DNA of 64,000 nt from Peribacillus huizhouensis (GTDB lineage: Bacteria; Bacillota; Bacilli; Bacillales; DSM-1321): the NCBI RefSeq assembly GCF_014138605.1, contig NZ_JACJHX010000002.1:163899-227898 (forward strand), written 5' to 3'. The notes below the pieces were generated by a model. It was not told the DNA's origin. It worked only from the letters and a program-made list of their open reading frames with translations, and did not search any database. Shown piece by piece: positions 28,151 to 36,661 of this stretch (its first letter is position 1; every line of letters begins with the position of its first letter). The translations under genes and the position numbers were made by a program.

Positions 28151-28700
28151 TTAATAGATTTGGTAATCCCTGCGAAATAATTTTTAGTGGTTCACTTGTT
28201 TTTCGGGTTAAACAAAGCATAATTCCACCCTCGATAGTAGCTGTCATCATTAGAGCAATTGAATGAGCAGTTTCTTTCGAAAACCCATCTGCTACTAACT
28301 TTTTCGAATAAATCCCTTGCATCTTAGTGTAAAGGTCCGAACAGGCATTACGGACTGGTTCACTTAGTGATGCCATTTCACTAACGATGCTGCTAAATGT
28401 ATAACCAGTAATTGTACCTTCTCGATCAAGATTGGCTACTAATTTCTCAATCATCGCATGAAGGGCTTCCATCGTCGTTTGACATCGTTCGAAAATTACC
28501 TCGATGTCCGTAGTAATCGCTTCATCCATATTTTTAAGACAAGCGATGAGTAATTCTTCTTTTCCATTCGGAAAATGATGATAGAGCGCACCTTTTGTAA
28601 TATTACATACTTTTAAGATTTCATTTACTCCTACGCCCTTATATCCTTTTTGCTGAAAAAGATTTGTCGCGATTTCAATCATCTGCGATTTAGTATCCAT
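28137..28700 (-). CDS. TetR/AcrR-family regulator (LmrA/YxaF-like)
   Basis: A 187-aa protein from the ATG at 28700 (MDTKSQMIEIATNLFQQKGY); a GGAGG lies 12 bases upstream, and the ORF extension seven codons further has no site. The HTH is VGVNEILKVCNITKGALYHH, the classic TetR pattern, followed by a helical ligand domain of the LmrA/YxaF type. Such regulators repress an adjacent efflux pump. Here the adjacent pump gene is a pseudogene, so this repressor has lost its natural target or controls others. Confidence 0.85.
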   Translation of the reverse strand: MDTKSQMIEIATNLFQQKGYKGVGVNEILKVCNITKGALYHHFPNGKEELLIACLKNMDEAITTDIEVIFERCQTTMEALHAMIEKLVANLDREGTITGYTFSSIVSEMASLSEPVRNACSDLYTKMQGIYSKKLVADGFSKETAHSIALMMTATIEGGIMLCLTRKTSEPLKIISQGLPNLLKGFI

Positions 28701-28740
28701 TTCCGTAGTACACCTCCACATACCAACCGTTCTGTTTTAA

Positions 28741-29781
28741 ACTATATCAAAAAAAATTCTATAAATCAAAACTTTTTTCACTCGCTACAGTATTAGTTTT
28801 CACAATTTAGACACAATTAATCTCCCCAAAAATACTCTTTCCTTCTACCATTCCTCTCCCCCTCAAACCCTAATCCCTCATGCTACCTTATTAGTCAAGC
28901 TTTATCCCAAAGCAACAAGAAGAGCGTTAATCCTATTAGGTTAACGCTTAATACTGCGACGTTAGCCTCCAAGAGCCACGTGGAGAATGCGCGCAGTATA
29001 TGAAATAGTTGGAGTTTAACATATCCTCCTCTATTGAAGTACACCTTCATGTTGCCTATAGTATCCAAATTTATTCCAATCATCCATTATAGTTCTCTCA
29101 AGTGGTTTTAAATCCTACGAATTAGCGAGCATTCACTAGTAATATGTATCTTTCCGATGGGTTACGTACGAACCTTCACAATAATACTTCTCTATTAATA
29201 GATTAGGAAATCTGGAATTTTTAATAAAATTCTCATAAATAAGAGAGTTCAAAACTATAGGTTAAAAATGCTAGCCATCATAAATTACATGAAGGCTAGC
29301 TAAAGAATAGCAGCGTTATACGTTAGAAAATTCTTACCTCATTTCCTTTTTTCCAAGGTCATGCTACAAATCGTTATATTTATGTATATAAATAAAGCTT
29401 CTACACCACTCAAAATCTACCATACAAAATCACTCCATTATTTTTCGTAATTCTATGAGCCTATTCCGAAAAAAGTCAGCTACTTATACACTCTACTCAG
29501 TTACACACTTCTAAATCAACAGTGTTAATATCTATCTTAATTCTTTACTCTCCAGTATTCCATATTAGAACAACTTGCACCCTCATAGCAATTATCCCTA
29601 AGATCATTTTAACGATGTGGTTTATGTCCTCTTAACCTATATATTCAATGTCTAAATAACAAATTTAATTGTACGAAAAAAAAAGGATCTATGCTCATAT
29701 ATTGAACATAATATCCTCTTATTAGTTTAGTCTGTTTACTATTTTTTTATCGACTTTATTTAATGAGCCCCTTGATTTAAC
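28741..29781. other. Long intergenic region without recognisable gene
   Basis: Over a kilobase between the TetR gene and the ArgH-like lyase operon end. Apart from a small inverted repeat (GCTAGCC / GGCTAGC near 29270-29302) I see no ORF with a ribosome-binding site and no family signature. A hydrophobic 62-codon frame at 28895-29083 lacks support. Confidence 0.5.
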
Positions 29782-31266
29782 TCAATGCGCCAATAAAGCT
29801 TTTCTTCTTTCCCCTAATTCTCGAACGATTTTCTCATATTCCACCAACTGTTGATTCAGTTTTTGTTCTCGACTGACAATCATTCGCTTAACTTCTTTCG
29901 GACTTGGTCCACCTTGAATCTTTCTAATTTCGACAAAGTATTCAGGGGAGATGATTTTCTGCCATTCGTCTTCGCTAATATGTACGGCAATAAATTCAGC
30001 CATCATCTTGTTGATATCTTGTGAATCCCAGTCAGTTAATTCCTTCCCTTCACATATCGATTGTTTGGCAATATGGCTCGCTATCGAATGAGCTTTTCGA
30101 AAAGAAACTCCATATTCACGAGAAAGCGTATCCGCTAATTCGGTGATGGTAATACTGGATTTTGTGGCCATTTTCTTTGCATGCTCTTCATTCACTTTCA
30201 ATGTCGCAATCACAGCATACATCAGCTTCATTACTCGGCCGGCTTTCGTAAACGCACGATATAAATGTGGCTGCAGATCATCTTCCGTATCAACGATATC
30301 TCCAAACGGCGTATTATGCACCATTTGAATGGCGCTAAGAGCGTCACCGTAGCTACTACTCGCAATCGAGCGGGCATGTTCAATCGAAACGGGGTTTCTT
30401 TTTTGTGGCATAATGCTACTCGTTTGGACGTATGGATCAGCCACATAAAAAGTCGCAAACTCCCTTGTCACAAGTTGCAGGAAGTCTTGAATCCATCTTC
30501 CCGTATTCACCATACATGTTATGATCGCGGTTGCTGTTTCTAGTAAATAATCAGCGCCTGCGATCGAGTCATACGAGTTTTCTACAAGCCCATCAAACCC
30601 GAGCAAAAAAGCGGTGCGATCGCGGTTAATTGGAAATCCAGTTGTCGTTAAAGCAGCCGCACCTAATGGAGATTGATTCACTGTTTTAAAGGCAGACCAT
30701 AATCTCTCTCTATCTCTTTGGAGCACATCATAAATCGCGAGAAAATAATGAGCTAATGTCGTCGGTTGAGCGGGCTGCGTATGCGTGTAGCCTGTTATAT
30801 ACGTTTCTGTATGCTCCTTTGCCTGGCTTAATAATGCCTCACTCAATTGAGTAGTGCACTCGATCAATTGGAGCAGATGACCGCGTAAAACGAGTCGATA
30901 CATCGCAACACCCATATCATTTCTGCTACGGCCAATATGAATCTTTCCTGCCAGTTCATGACCGATCTCTTCTCCAATCTTTGCTTCCATCATGAAAAAT
31001 AAATCTTCAAATTGTGGCTCGTAAGATACTAAGGTGAGGTCAATTTCGGCCACCTTTCGAATGCCAGCCAACATACGATTTGCTTCCTCTTCTTTAATAA
31101 TCTTTTGTTCACAAAGCATTATGACATGCGCCCGATGAATATCGAACATGACATGAAATAAGTAATCTCGTTGGTCATTAAAAACCGGCTTTAACAACTG
31201 CTCCACATAGGTTTTCCCCGGAAATACACTGCCTTCATTTTTGATAAATTCATCCAACTTACTCAT
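29782..31266 (-). CDS. Argininosuccinate lyase-superfamily C-N lyase (not a typical ArgH)
   Basis: A 494-aa member of the aspartase/fumarase superfamily, which eliminates fumarate or similar from C-N bonded substrates. The signature loop is SSIMPQKRNPVSIEH; the substrate-site segments KIHIGRSRNDM and GYTHTQPAQPTT correspond to ArgH positions but differ from the usual HTGRSRND and GYTHLQRAQP. No argG or arginine gene is near. Instead it closes an operon of ROK regulator, binding protein, ATPase and permease. Related non-ArgH enzymes include EDDS (aminopolycarboxylate) lyase, a plausible model. Its true substrate is unknown. The start has a GGTGG-type site. Confidence 0.8.
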   Translation of the reverse strand: MSKLDEFIKNEGSVFPGKTYVEQLLKPVFNDQRDYLFHVMFDIHRAHVIMLCEQKIIKEEEANRMLAGIRKVAEIDLTLVSYEPQFEDLFFMMEAKIGEEIGHELAGKIHIGRSRNDMGVAMYRLVLRGHLLQLIECTTQLSEALLSQAKEHTETYITGYTHTQPAQPTTLAHYFLAIYDVLQRDRERLWSAFKTVNQSPLGAAALTTTGFPINRDRTAFLLGFDGLVENSYDSIAGADYLLETATAIITCMVNTGRWIQDFLQLVTREFATFYVADPYVQTSSIMPQKRNPVSIEHARSIASSSYGDALSAIQMVHNTPFGDIVDTEDDLQPHLYRAFTKAGRVMKLMYAVIATLKVNEEHAKKMATKSSITITELADTLSREYGVSFRKAHSIASHIAKQSICEGKELTDWDSQDINKMMAEFIAVHISEDEWQKIISPEYFVEIRKIQGGPSPKEVKRMIVSREQKLNQQLVEYEKIVRELGERRKALLAH

Positions 31267-31280
31267 CTTTGCACCACCAT

Positions 31281-32969
31281 TTATAAGGCTTTTTCTGCTT
31301 TAATTCCAAAAAATTTATTCGAAATAAAGAGGACAATCACAATTAGCGTAATCTGAATCATGCCGTAAGCAGCGGCTTGCCCCATATTGAACATGCGAAG
31401 TTGATTCATTATTTCAATTGATATCGGTCGATTGGAGATTGTATACAGAAGGACAGACGTTGGAAATTCGCCAACTGACTCAATAAACGCTAATAATGTA
31501 CCGGATAAAACACCAGGCATGATAATTGGCAAGATCACTTTTCTAAACGTATAAAACCATTTGGCTCCTAAATTTCTGGCTGCCTCCTCAATAGAATCAT
31601 CCAGCTGTTCTAACACCGCATTCGTCGAACGGACAACGAGTGGAATATGCCGAATGAAATAGGCAAGTGGCAAAATCCAAAATGTACCGACTAAAATTTG
31701 TCCGAAAGAAAAAACGTTCGGTTCATTAAAAGCAAATACTAGATTCATCCCAATAACAGTCGCCGGCAATGCCCACGGAATCATAACGAGAATATCAACA
31801 AAGCTTTTGCCTACGAATTTCCGTTTGACTAATAAATAGGAAGCGATTACTCCAAAAACCAAATTTCCTACCGTAGCAATCACGGCCATGATTAAACTGT
31901 TTTTTAGAGGTTTGAATATATTAGGATCTGCAAATAAAAGCCGATAATTTTCCAGATTAAAAACGGACGGGTACGTTTGCCATGTCCATGTTCCATCCGG
32001 TACAAGCGAAAGCAATAAAATCGTAAAATGCGGCAAAAGCAGGATCAATACACCGATCATGCCAAAGCCAACCATTAGCCATTTCATGAACGGATTTTTC
32101 ACTTCACTTCTATGCGCACCAATGCCTTTTGTAGCCATTCGGTAATCTTTCCGATTTTGATACCAGCGCATGAACAATAAAAATGAAATCGAAACAATCG
32201 AGAGTATGACCGATTGCGTCGCCGCAATTTCCATATCACCATTTATTTTCGAAAAATATATTTGTAGGCTCAAAACCCGATATCCGCCCGCTAATAGGAA
32301 CGGAGCACTGAATGAAGCCATTGAAATCATAAATACAAGCAAAGATGCGGCAACGATAGCAGGTGTTAATAATGGGAATGTCACCTTCCAAAACACTTTA
32401 ATCCGATTGGCACCTAAGTTGTACGCAGCCTCTTCTAAGGAAGGGTCGATTTTATTAATCGCCGCTGAAACGGTCATATAAAAATACACATACATCGTAT
32501 ACGCATGCACTATCAAAATTCCGGAAACGCCGCCAATTTTAAACGGAACTTTTTCAAGACCCAATAAATCTTTTATGGCGTTCGGAATCAATCCAGATTC
32601 ACCATATAAAAACATAAACGCCATAACGCCTACTAGAGATGGCAAAACGATTGGCAAAATCGCAGCTGTTGAAAAGAAACTTCTACCCGGAAAATCGTAG
32701 CGGTTAAAAATAATCGCAAGTGGAATCCCGATTAAAGCACTGAAGAATACACTCAAAATCGATATATACACTGAGTTCCAAAGTGCTAACAAGTTGGTTT
32801 TTGATTCTTGTACAAAGAAATCTTGATAGTTTCCGAGTGAAATCGATCCGTCTGATTGTAAGCTTTCGAAAAAGGTTCGTAAAGAAGGATAGAGGACATA
32901 CGCAACAAGCACAAAAACGACTGGGATCAAAAGCCAAATCGTTAATCTCGTATCACGGTTTTTAAACAT
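31281..32969 (-). CDS. Two-module ABC permease, FbpB/ThiP type
   Basis: A permease of about 562 aa with two homologous halves, each with about six TM helices and an EAA loop (SLEEAAYNLGANRI in the first, SIEEAARNLGAKWF in the second). Such tandem permeases serve ferric-iron, thiamine or phosphonate-type importers with family-1 binding proteins. The start is inside the ATPase 3' end: ATG at 32969, GTG at 32978 possible. It lies 14 bases before the lyase gene. Confidence 0.88.
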   Translation of the reverse strand: MFKNRDTRLTIWLLIPVVFVLVAYVLYPSLRTFFESLQSDGSISLGNYQDFFVQESKTNLLALWNSVYISILSVFFSALIGIPLAIIFNRYDFPGRSFFSTAAILPIVLPSLVGVMAFMFLYGESGLIPNAIKDLLGLEKVPFKIGGVSGILIVHAYTMYVYFYMTVSAAINKIDPSLEEAAYNLGANRIKVFWKVTFPLLTPAIVAASLLVFMISMASFSAPFLLAGGYRVLSLQIYFSKINGDMEIAATQSVILSIVSISFLLFMRWYQNRKDYRMATKGIGAHRSEVKNPFMKWLMVGFGMIGVLILLLPHFTILLLSLVPDGTWTWQTYPSVFNLENYRLLFADPNIFKPLKNSLIMAVIATVGNLVFGVIASYLLVKRKFVGKSFVDILVMIPWALPATVIGMNLVFAFNEPNVFSFGQILVGTFWILPLAYFIRHIPLVVRSTNAVLEQLDDSIEEAARNLGAKWFYTFRKVILPIIMPGVLSGTLLAFIESVGEFPTSVLLYTISNRPISIEIMNQLRMFNMGQAAAYGMIQITLIVIVLFISNKFFGIKAEKAL

Positions 32970-34068
32970 TGACTTCACCGCTTATGACTGGGAGTAGGCG
33001 AAGTTGTTTTTCAGGAAGTTCTACATACACGTCCTTCCCTTGATAATAATGGCCGAATTCATGCGTATTCAACACATCCACCTTTAGTGATACATGATCA
33101 ATCTGTACCATCAAATTGACAATCGATCCAAGAAATTGGACGGCTGCAATTTTCCCTTTCAAGACATTCGTTCCAGTTTCTACTGTATCAAGAATTCGAA
33201 TCGCCTCAGGTCGAATCGAAACAGCCAGATTCCCTTTATTTAACTCATCTTCATTCGTATGATTATGGACAATAAGTTTTACCGGTTCCCCATCATTTTT
33301 TAACGTAACCGCTATATCCTCTTGCTCGACATGATCGACTTGTACAGGCAATAGATTAATTTCGCCGATAAAGCTTGCTACGAAATCATTGGCAGGTTGA
33401 TTATAAATTTCTGCAGGAGTTCCTACCTGATGACAGACCCCATAGTTAAAAACTGCAATTCGATCACTCATCGATAACGCCTCTGCCTGATCATGTGTCA
33501 CATAAATGGTCGTAATCTTATAATCTCGCTGCAACCGTAAAATTTCTGCTCTCATTTCATCGCGAAGTTTCGCATCTAAATTACTTAACGGCTCATCTAA
33601 TAATAAGATTTCTGGTTCGATAGCGAGTGCTCTGGCGAGAGCTACCCGCTGCTGCTGACCTCCACTCAACTGGCTCACTTGCCGATCCGAATATTTCTCT
33701 AGCCTCACTTTACGTAGCACTTCCAGCACTTTCAACTTTACGTCAGCTGAAGAAACTTTTCTCACTTTTAAGCCGAATGCTACATTTTCAAATACTGTCA
33801 TGTGAGGAAAAAGAGCATAGTTTTGAAAAACCATGCCCGTATTTCGTTTCTCTGGAGGTACACGCGTCATATCTTTTTCGCCAAATCGGACAACACCCTT
33901 TGTTGGATAATAAAACCCAGCAATCATTCGAAGGGTTGTCGTTTTCCCACAGCCACTCGGACCTAGAAAGGTAAAGAACTCACCGTCTTTTATTTCCAGA
34001 TTCAACTGGTCAATAGCTATCGTTTTTCCGAAGGCTTTTTGGACATTCTCTATTTGTATCGACGCCAT
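32962..34068 (-). CDS. ABC importer ATPase, FbpC/PotA type
   Basis: A 368-aa ATP-binding subunit: Walker A GPSGCGKTT, signature LSGGQQQRVALARAL, Walker B EILLLDEPLSNLDA and H-loop TIYVTHD. A C-terminal TOBE-like domain follows (LLPVQVDHVE onward). The ATG at 34068 is preferred to the adjacent TTG. It overlaps the permease by a few bases and follows the binding protein after 14, so the three proteins form one importer. Confidence 0.93.
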   Translation of the reverse strand: MASIQIENVQKAFGKTIAIDQLNLEIKDGEFFTFLGPSGCGKTTTLRMIAGFYYPTKGVVRFGEKDMTRVPPEKRNTGMVFQNYALFPHMTVFENVAFGLKVRKVSSADVKLKVLEVLRKVRLEKYSDRQVSQLSGGQQQRVALARALAIEPEILLLDEPLSNLDAKLRDEMRAEILRLQRDYKITTIYVTHDQAEALSMSDRIAVFNYGVCHQVGTPAEIYNQPANDFVASFIGEINLLPVQVDHVEQEDIAVTLKNDGEPVKLIVHNHTNEDELNKGNLAVSIRPEAIRILDTVETGTNVLKGKIAAVQFLGSIVNLMVQIDHVSLKVDVLNTHEFGHYYQGKDVYVELPEKQLRLLPVISGEVNV

Positions 34069-34082
34069 CAAACGACACTTCC

Positions 34083-35177
34083 TTATTCTTTAATTTCCTT
34101 ATCTCCGCTCTTGATGTTTTCATCCCAATACTTCATCCACTCGTCGCCTTTTTCTTGGAAAACGTTCCAGTCTATATCCATTGCTTTAATTTCTGTATTC
34201 GTAATCCAGTCAGGTAAGTCCGTCACATCACTTCTTGTTGGAATTCGGTAAAACTCCTCTGCTAAGATTTTCGCAGCTTCTGGTGTGTTAACAAACTCAT
34301 AAAAGGCTTCTGCCGCTTTTGGATGTTTGGCACCTTCAACAATGGCAATCCCTTCCGTCAATACTGGTGTCCCACTTTCAGGAATCACAAACTCAAACGG
34401 ATAGTTTTTATTTTCCTTCAACATGACAACATCCGGCATCGCCCAAACTGACAACGCCCCTTCTCCTTTAGCTACTTTGTTATACATCATTTCCGGGTTA
34501 GCAGAATATTCTTTCGTGTTTTGGTCAAGCTTCGTCAGCCATTCGTAGCCAGCTTTTGGATCATTCGTATCTTTGTACGTACGATAAATCATAGCAGAAA
34601 AGATCGTCCTCATCGTTCCAGATGCGAGCGGATAGCGGATGATAACTTCATCTTTCCACTTCGGATCAAGCAGCTCATCCCAATCTTTCGGAACTTCGTC
34701 TTTGGATAATTCTTTACTGTTATACATAATAACTTCTGGAGTCTGGCTCGTACCGGTCCAATACCAGTCTGGATCACGGAATCCTTCATCAAGACTAGCA
34801 GAATAAGTAGGTTGATAGGCAGCTAGCAAGCCATCATCCTTTGCTTGGTTAAAATTCGTGGATGGGGCTCCCCACCAAACATCGGCCTGGGGATTATTCT
34901 TCTCTGATCGCACACGGTCGAGAATTTCCTGTGACCCCATATCAAGCCACTCTACATCGATTTCATATTTTTCTTCAAATTGCTTTTCAAATTTGGATAG
35001 TATGTCTTTTCCATGTGGTGAATATACAACAATCTTATCTTCCAATGCATTTTTTTCCTTTGCTCCGTCTGTATTCGAGTTTGTCTTCGTGTTTGTATCT
35101 GTACTACTACATCCAGAAATGAATAACGCGGCAGATAATGTCAACACGGAAACCATCGACTTTTTCTTGTTTTTCAT
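34083..35177 (-). CDS. Family-1 solute-binding lipoprotein of the lyase operon
   Basis: A 364-aa lipoprotein with signal peptide and lipobox ISGC (cysteine about 23), then a Thr/Asn/Ser-rich linker and an AfuA/FbpA-type binding domain (ADVWWGAPSTNFNQAKDDGL). Its ATG overlaps the stop of the ROK gene (ATGA). Members of this group bind iron chelates, 2-aminoethylphosphonate, thiamine or polyamines, so sequence alone does not fix the ligand. The C-N lyase at the end of the operon suggests an amino-acid-like or chelate-like compound. Confidence 0.88.
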   Translation of the reverse strand: MKNKKKSMVSVLTLSAALFISGCSSTDTNTKTNSNTDGAKEKNALEDKIVVYSPHGKDILSKFEKQFEEKYEIDVEWLDMGSQEILDRVRSEKNNPQADVWWGAPSTNFNQAKDDGLLAAYQPTYSASLDEGFRDPDWYWTGTSQTPEVIMYNSKELSKDEVPKDWDELLDPKWKDEVIIRYPLASGTMRTIFSAMIYRTYKDTNDPKAGYEWLTKLDQNTKEYSANPEMMYNKVAKGEGALSVWAMPDVVMLKENKNYPFEFVIPESGTPVLTEGIAIVEGAKHPKAAEAFYEFVNTPEAAKILAEEFYRIPTRSDVTDLPDWITNTEIKAMDIDWNVFQEKGDEWMKYWDENIKSGDKEIKE

Positions 35178-36403
35178 AAAAAATCCCCCTCATCATGAAC
35201 ATTCAAAATACTCTCATACTCTCTTAAAAATAGGGAAACAGCTCCTAAGACTCCTGCATTTTCACCAAGCTTTGAAGTTGTTAGTTCTACTAAACTCGGC
35301 AGATAATGATCTACTATTTCCTGAATTCTAGGTACAATGTATGCAGCTGAATTTAATACACCACCTCCTAAAATTACAATCTCTGGATTTAGTAAACTCG
35401 TTGCATTTACAATTGCGTATGCTAAATGTTCAATTGCTTCATTAATAATTGCAATCGCTGCAACGTCTCCCTTTTTTGCGAATAAAAAGGCTTCTTCACC
35501 TGCTAGTTCAGAGCTCCTCGCCAGTTCATATAAGGCATGTTCTGGGTTTGCTTGGACAGCTTTGGTAAATTGAGCACCAATCGATTTCCCGCCCGCGACA
35601 CTTTCCAAATAGCCATAGCGGTGGAATATCGGCTTGAATTCACGTTTCATATCTTCTTTGTTGGTTACCATATAACCCATTTCTCCAGCTGCACTTGAAG
35701 CTCCTCTAAATAATTGGTTATTCAGGATAATACCGCTGCCAATTCCTGTACCAACCGCAATAAACAGTACATTTCGCTTATTCTTTGCGTTCCCCAACCA
35801 CTGCTCACCGAGAGCCGCCACATTGACATCATTGTCGATATAAATAGGAAAATCAAAGTAGCGTTTTGCTTCGGCGATAAACGGATACTGAATCCACCCT
35901 AAGCTCGGTGCCTCCATGACTAAGCCACTTTTCGTTTCCGTGATCCCTGGAATGCCTACTCCCATTCCTAAAATTCGCTCTTTGGCAATCTGATTCTTTG
36001 CAAGCAATCGATCCGTTTCAATCGCCATTTGCTTAAGAAGACCTGTTTGCAAATACGCAGTTGTAGAAAAACTCGTTTCAGCAAGGATGTTGCCATTTAG
36101 ATCACATAATACAATTTTCACTTTCGTACCACCAATATCTGCCCCGATAATAAAAGCTTTACGTTCATTAAAAAAGAGCTGAATCGGTCGCCTTCCACCT
36201 TGTGCAGATGATTCACCAATGCCTTTCTCAACGACCCATGATTCATAGATGAGTTCATCAACTAGCTGCGAAACAGTCGGTTTACTTAAACCAAGCATAC
36301 TTGCAATCTCTGCCCTCGAAATCGGCGAACATCCTTTTATACATTGAATAATTCTTTTTTTATTAACAAATTTTAGGTGACTTGGTGTTCGTTTAAAACT
36401 CAT
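35174..36403 (-). CDS. ROK-family transcriptional regulator
   Basis: A 409-aa XylR/NagC-type regulator: winged HTH at the N-terminus (ISRAEIASMLGLSKPTVSQL), then a sugar-kinase-like ROK domain with the phosphate-binding motif IIGADIGGTKVKIVLCDLNG and a GIGSGIILNN segment. The usual ROK zinc-site signature is weak or absent. It heads an operon and overlaps the binding-protein start by four bases. A GTTAG-N9-CTAAT dyad lies 24 bases upstream of its start and a matching dyad lies near the divergent PIG-L gene, suggesting it controls both. ROK ligands are usually sugars or sugar phosphates. Confidence 0.88.
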   Translation of the reverse strand: MSFKRTPSHLKFVNKKRIIQCIKGCSPISRAEIASMLGLSKPTVSQLVDELIYESWVVEKGIGESSAQGGRRPIQLFFNERKAFIIGADIGGTKVKIVLCDLNGNILAETSFSTTAYLQTGLLKQMAIETDRLLAKNQIAKERILGMGVGIPGITETKSGLVMEAPSLGWIQYPFIAEAKRYFDFPIYIDNDVNVAALGEQWLGNAKNKRNVLFIAVGTGIGSGIILNNQLFRGASSAAGEMGYMVTNKEDMKREFKPIFHRYGYLESVAGGKSIGAQFTKAVQANPEHALYELARSSELAGEEAFLFAKKGDVAAIAIINEAIEHLAYAIVNATSLLNPEIVILGGGVLNSAAYIVPRIQEIVDHYLPSLVELTTSKLGENAGVLGAVSLFLREYESILNVHDEGDFL

Positions 36404-36426
36404 TACATCACGGCCTTACCTATTTA

Positions 36427-36445
36427 GTTAGTCAATCTTCCTAAT
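36427..36445. promoter_or_regulatory. Candidate ROK operator O1
   Basis: GTTAG-N9-CTAAT, embedded in a larger imperfect dyad (TTTAGT at 36423 and ACTAAA at 36448), immediately upstream of the ROK gene. It shares its architecture with O2 at 36589. Confidence 0.5.
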
Positions 36446-36588
36446 TTACTAAAATATACCTGATAAGGATAATATACACAAGTAATTTTTATAATATTTT
36501 AAATAATCTGTTTTTAATAGTTATTTCGTATGATTTACAATTATAACCATCCGTGCTATTTATTTAGATAAGCTTTTTATCCTGGTTC

Positions 36589-36607
36589 GTTAGGTAATAT
36601 TACTAAC
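36589..36607. promoter_or_regulatory. Candidate ROK operator O2
   Basis: GTTAG-N9-CTAAC, with the same half-sites and nine-base spacing as O1, 55 bases upstream of the PIG-L deacetylase start. It would place the divergent gene under the same regulator. Confidence 0.5.
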
Positions 36608-36661
36608 CTACTCAGCATATTCTGCAAAGAAGCTAAACTAAAATCGAAAGGGGTTACAGAG

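Noticed and set aside
28895-29083. Hydrophobic 62-codon minus-strand frame
   Set aside because: No good ribosome-binding site, no recognisable family and no neighbour support.
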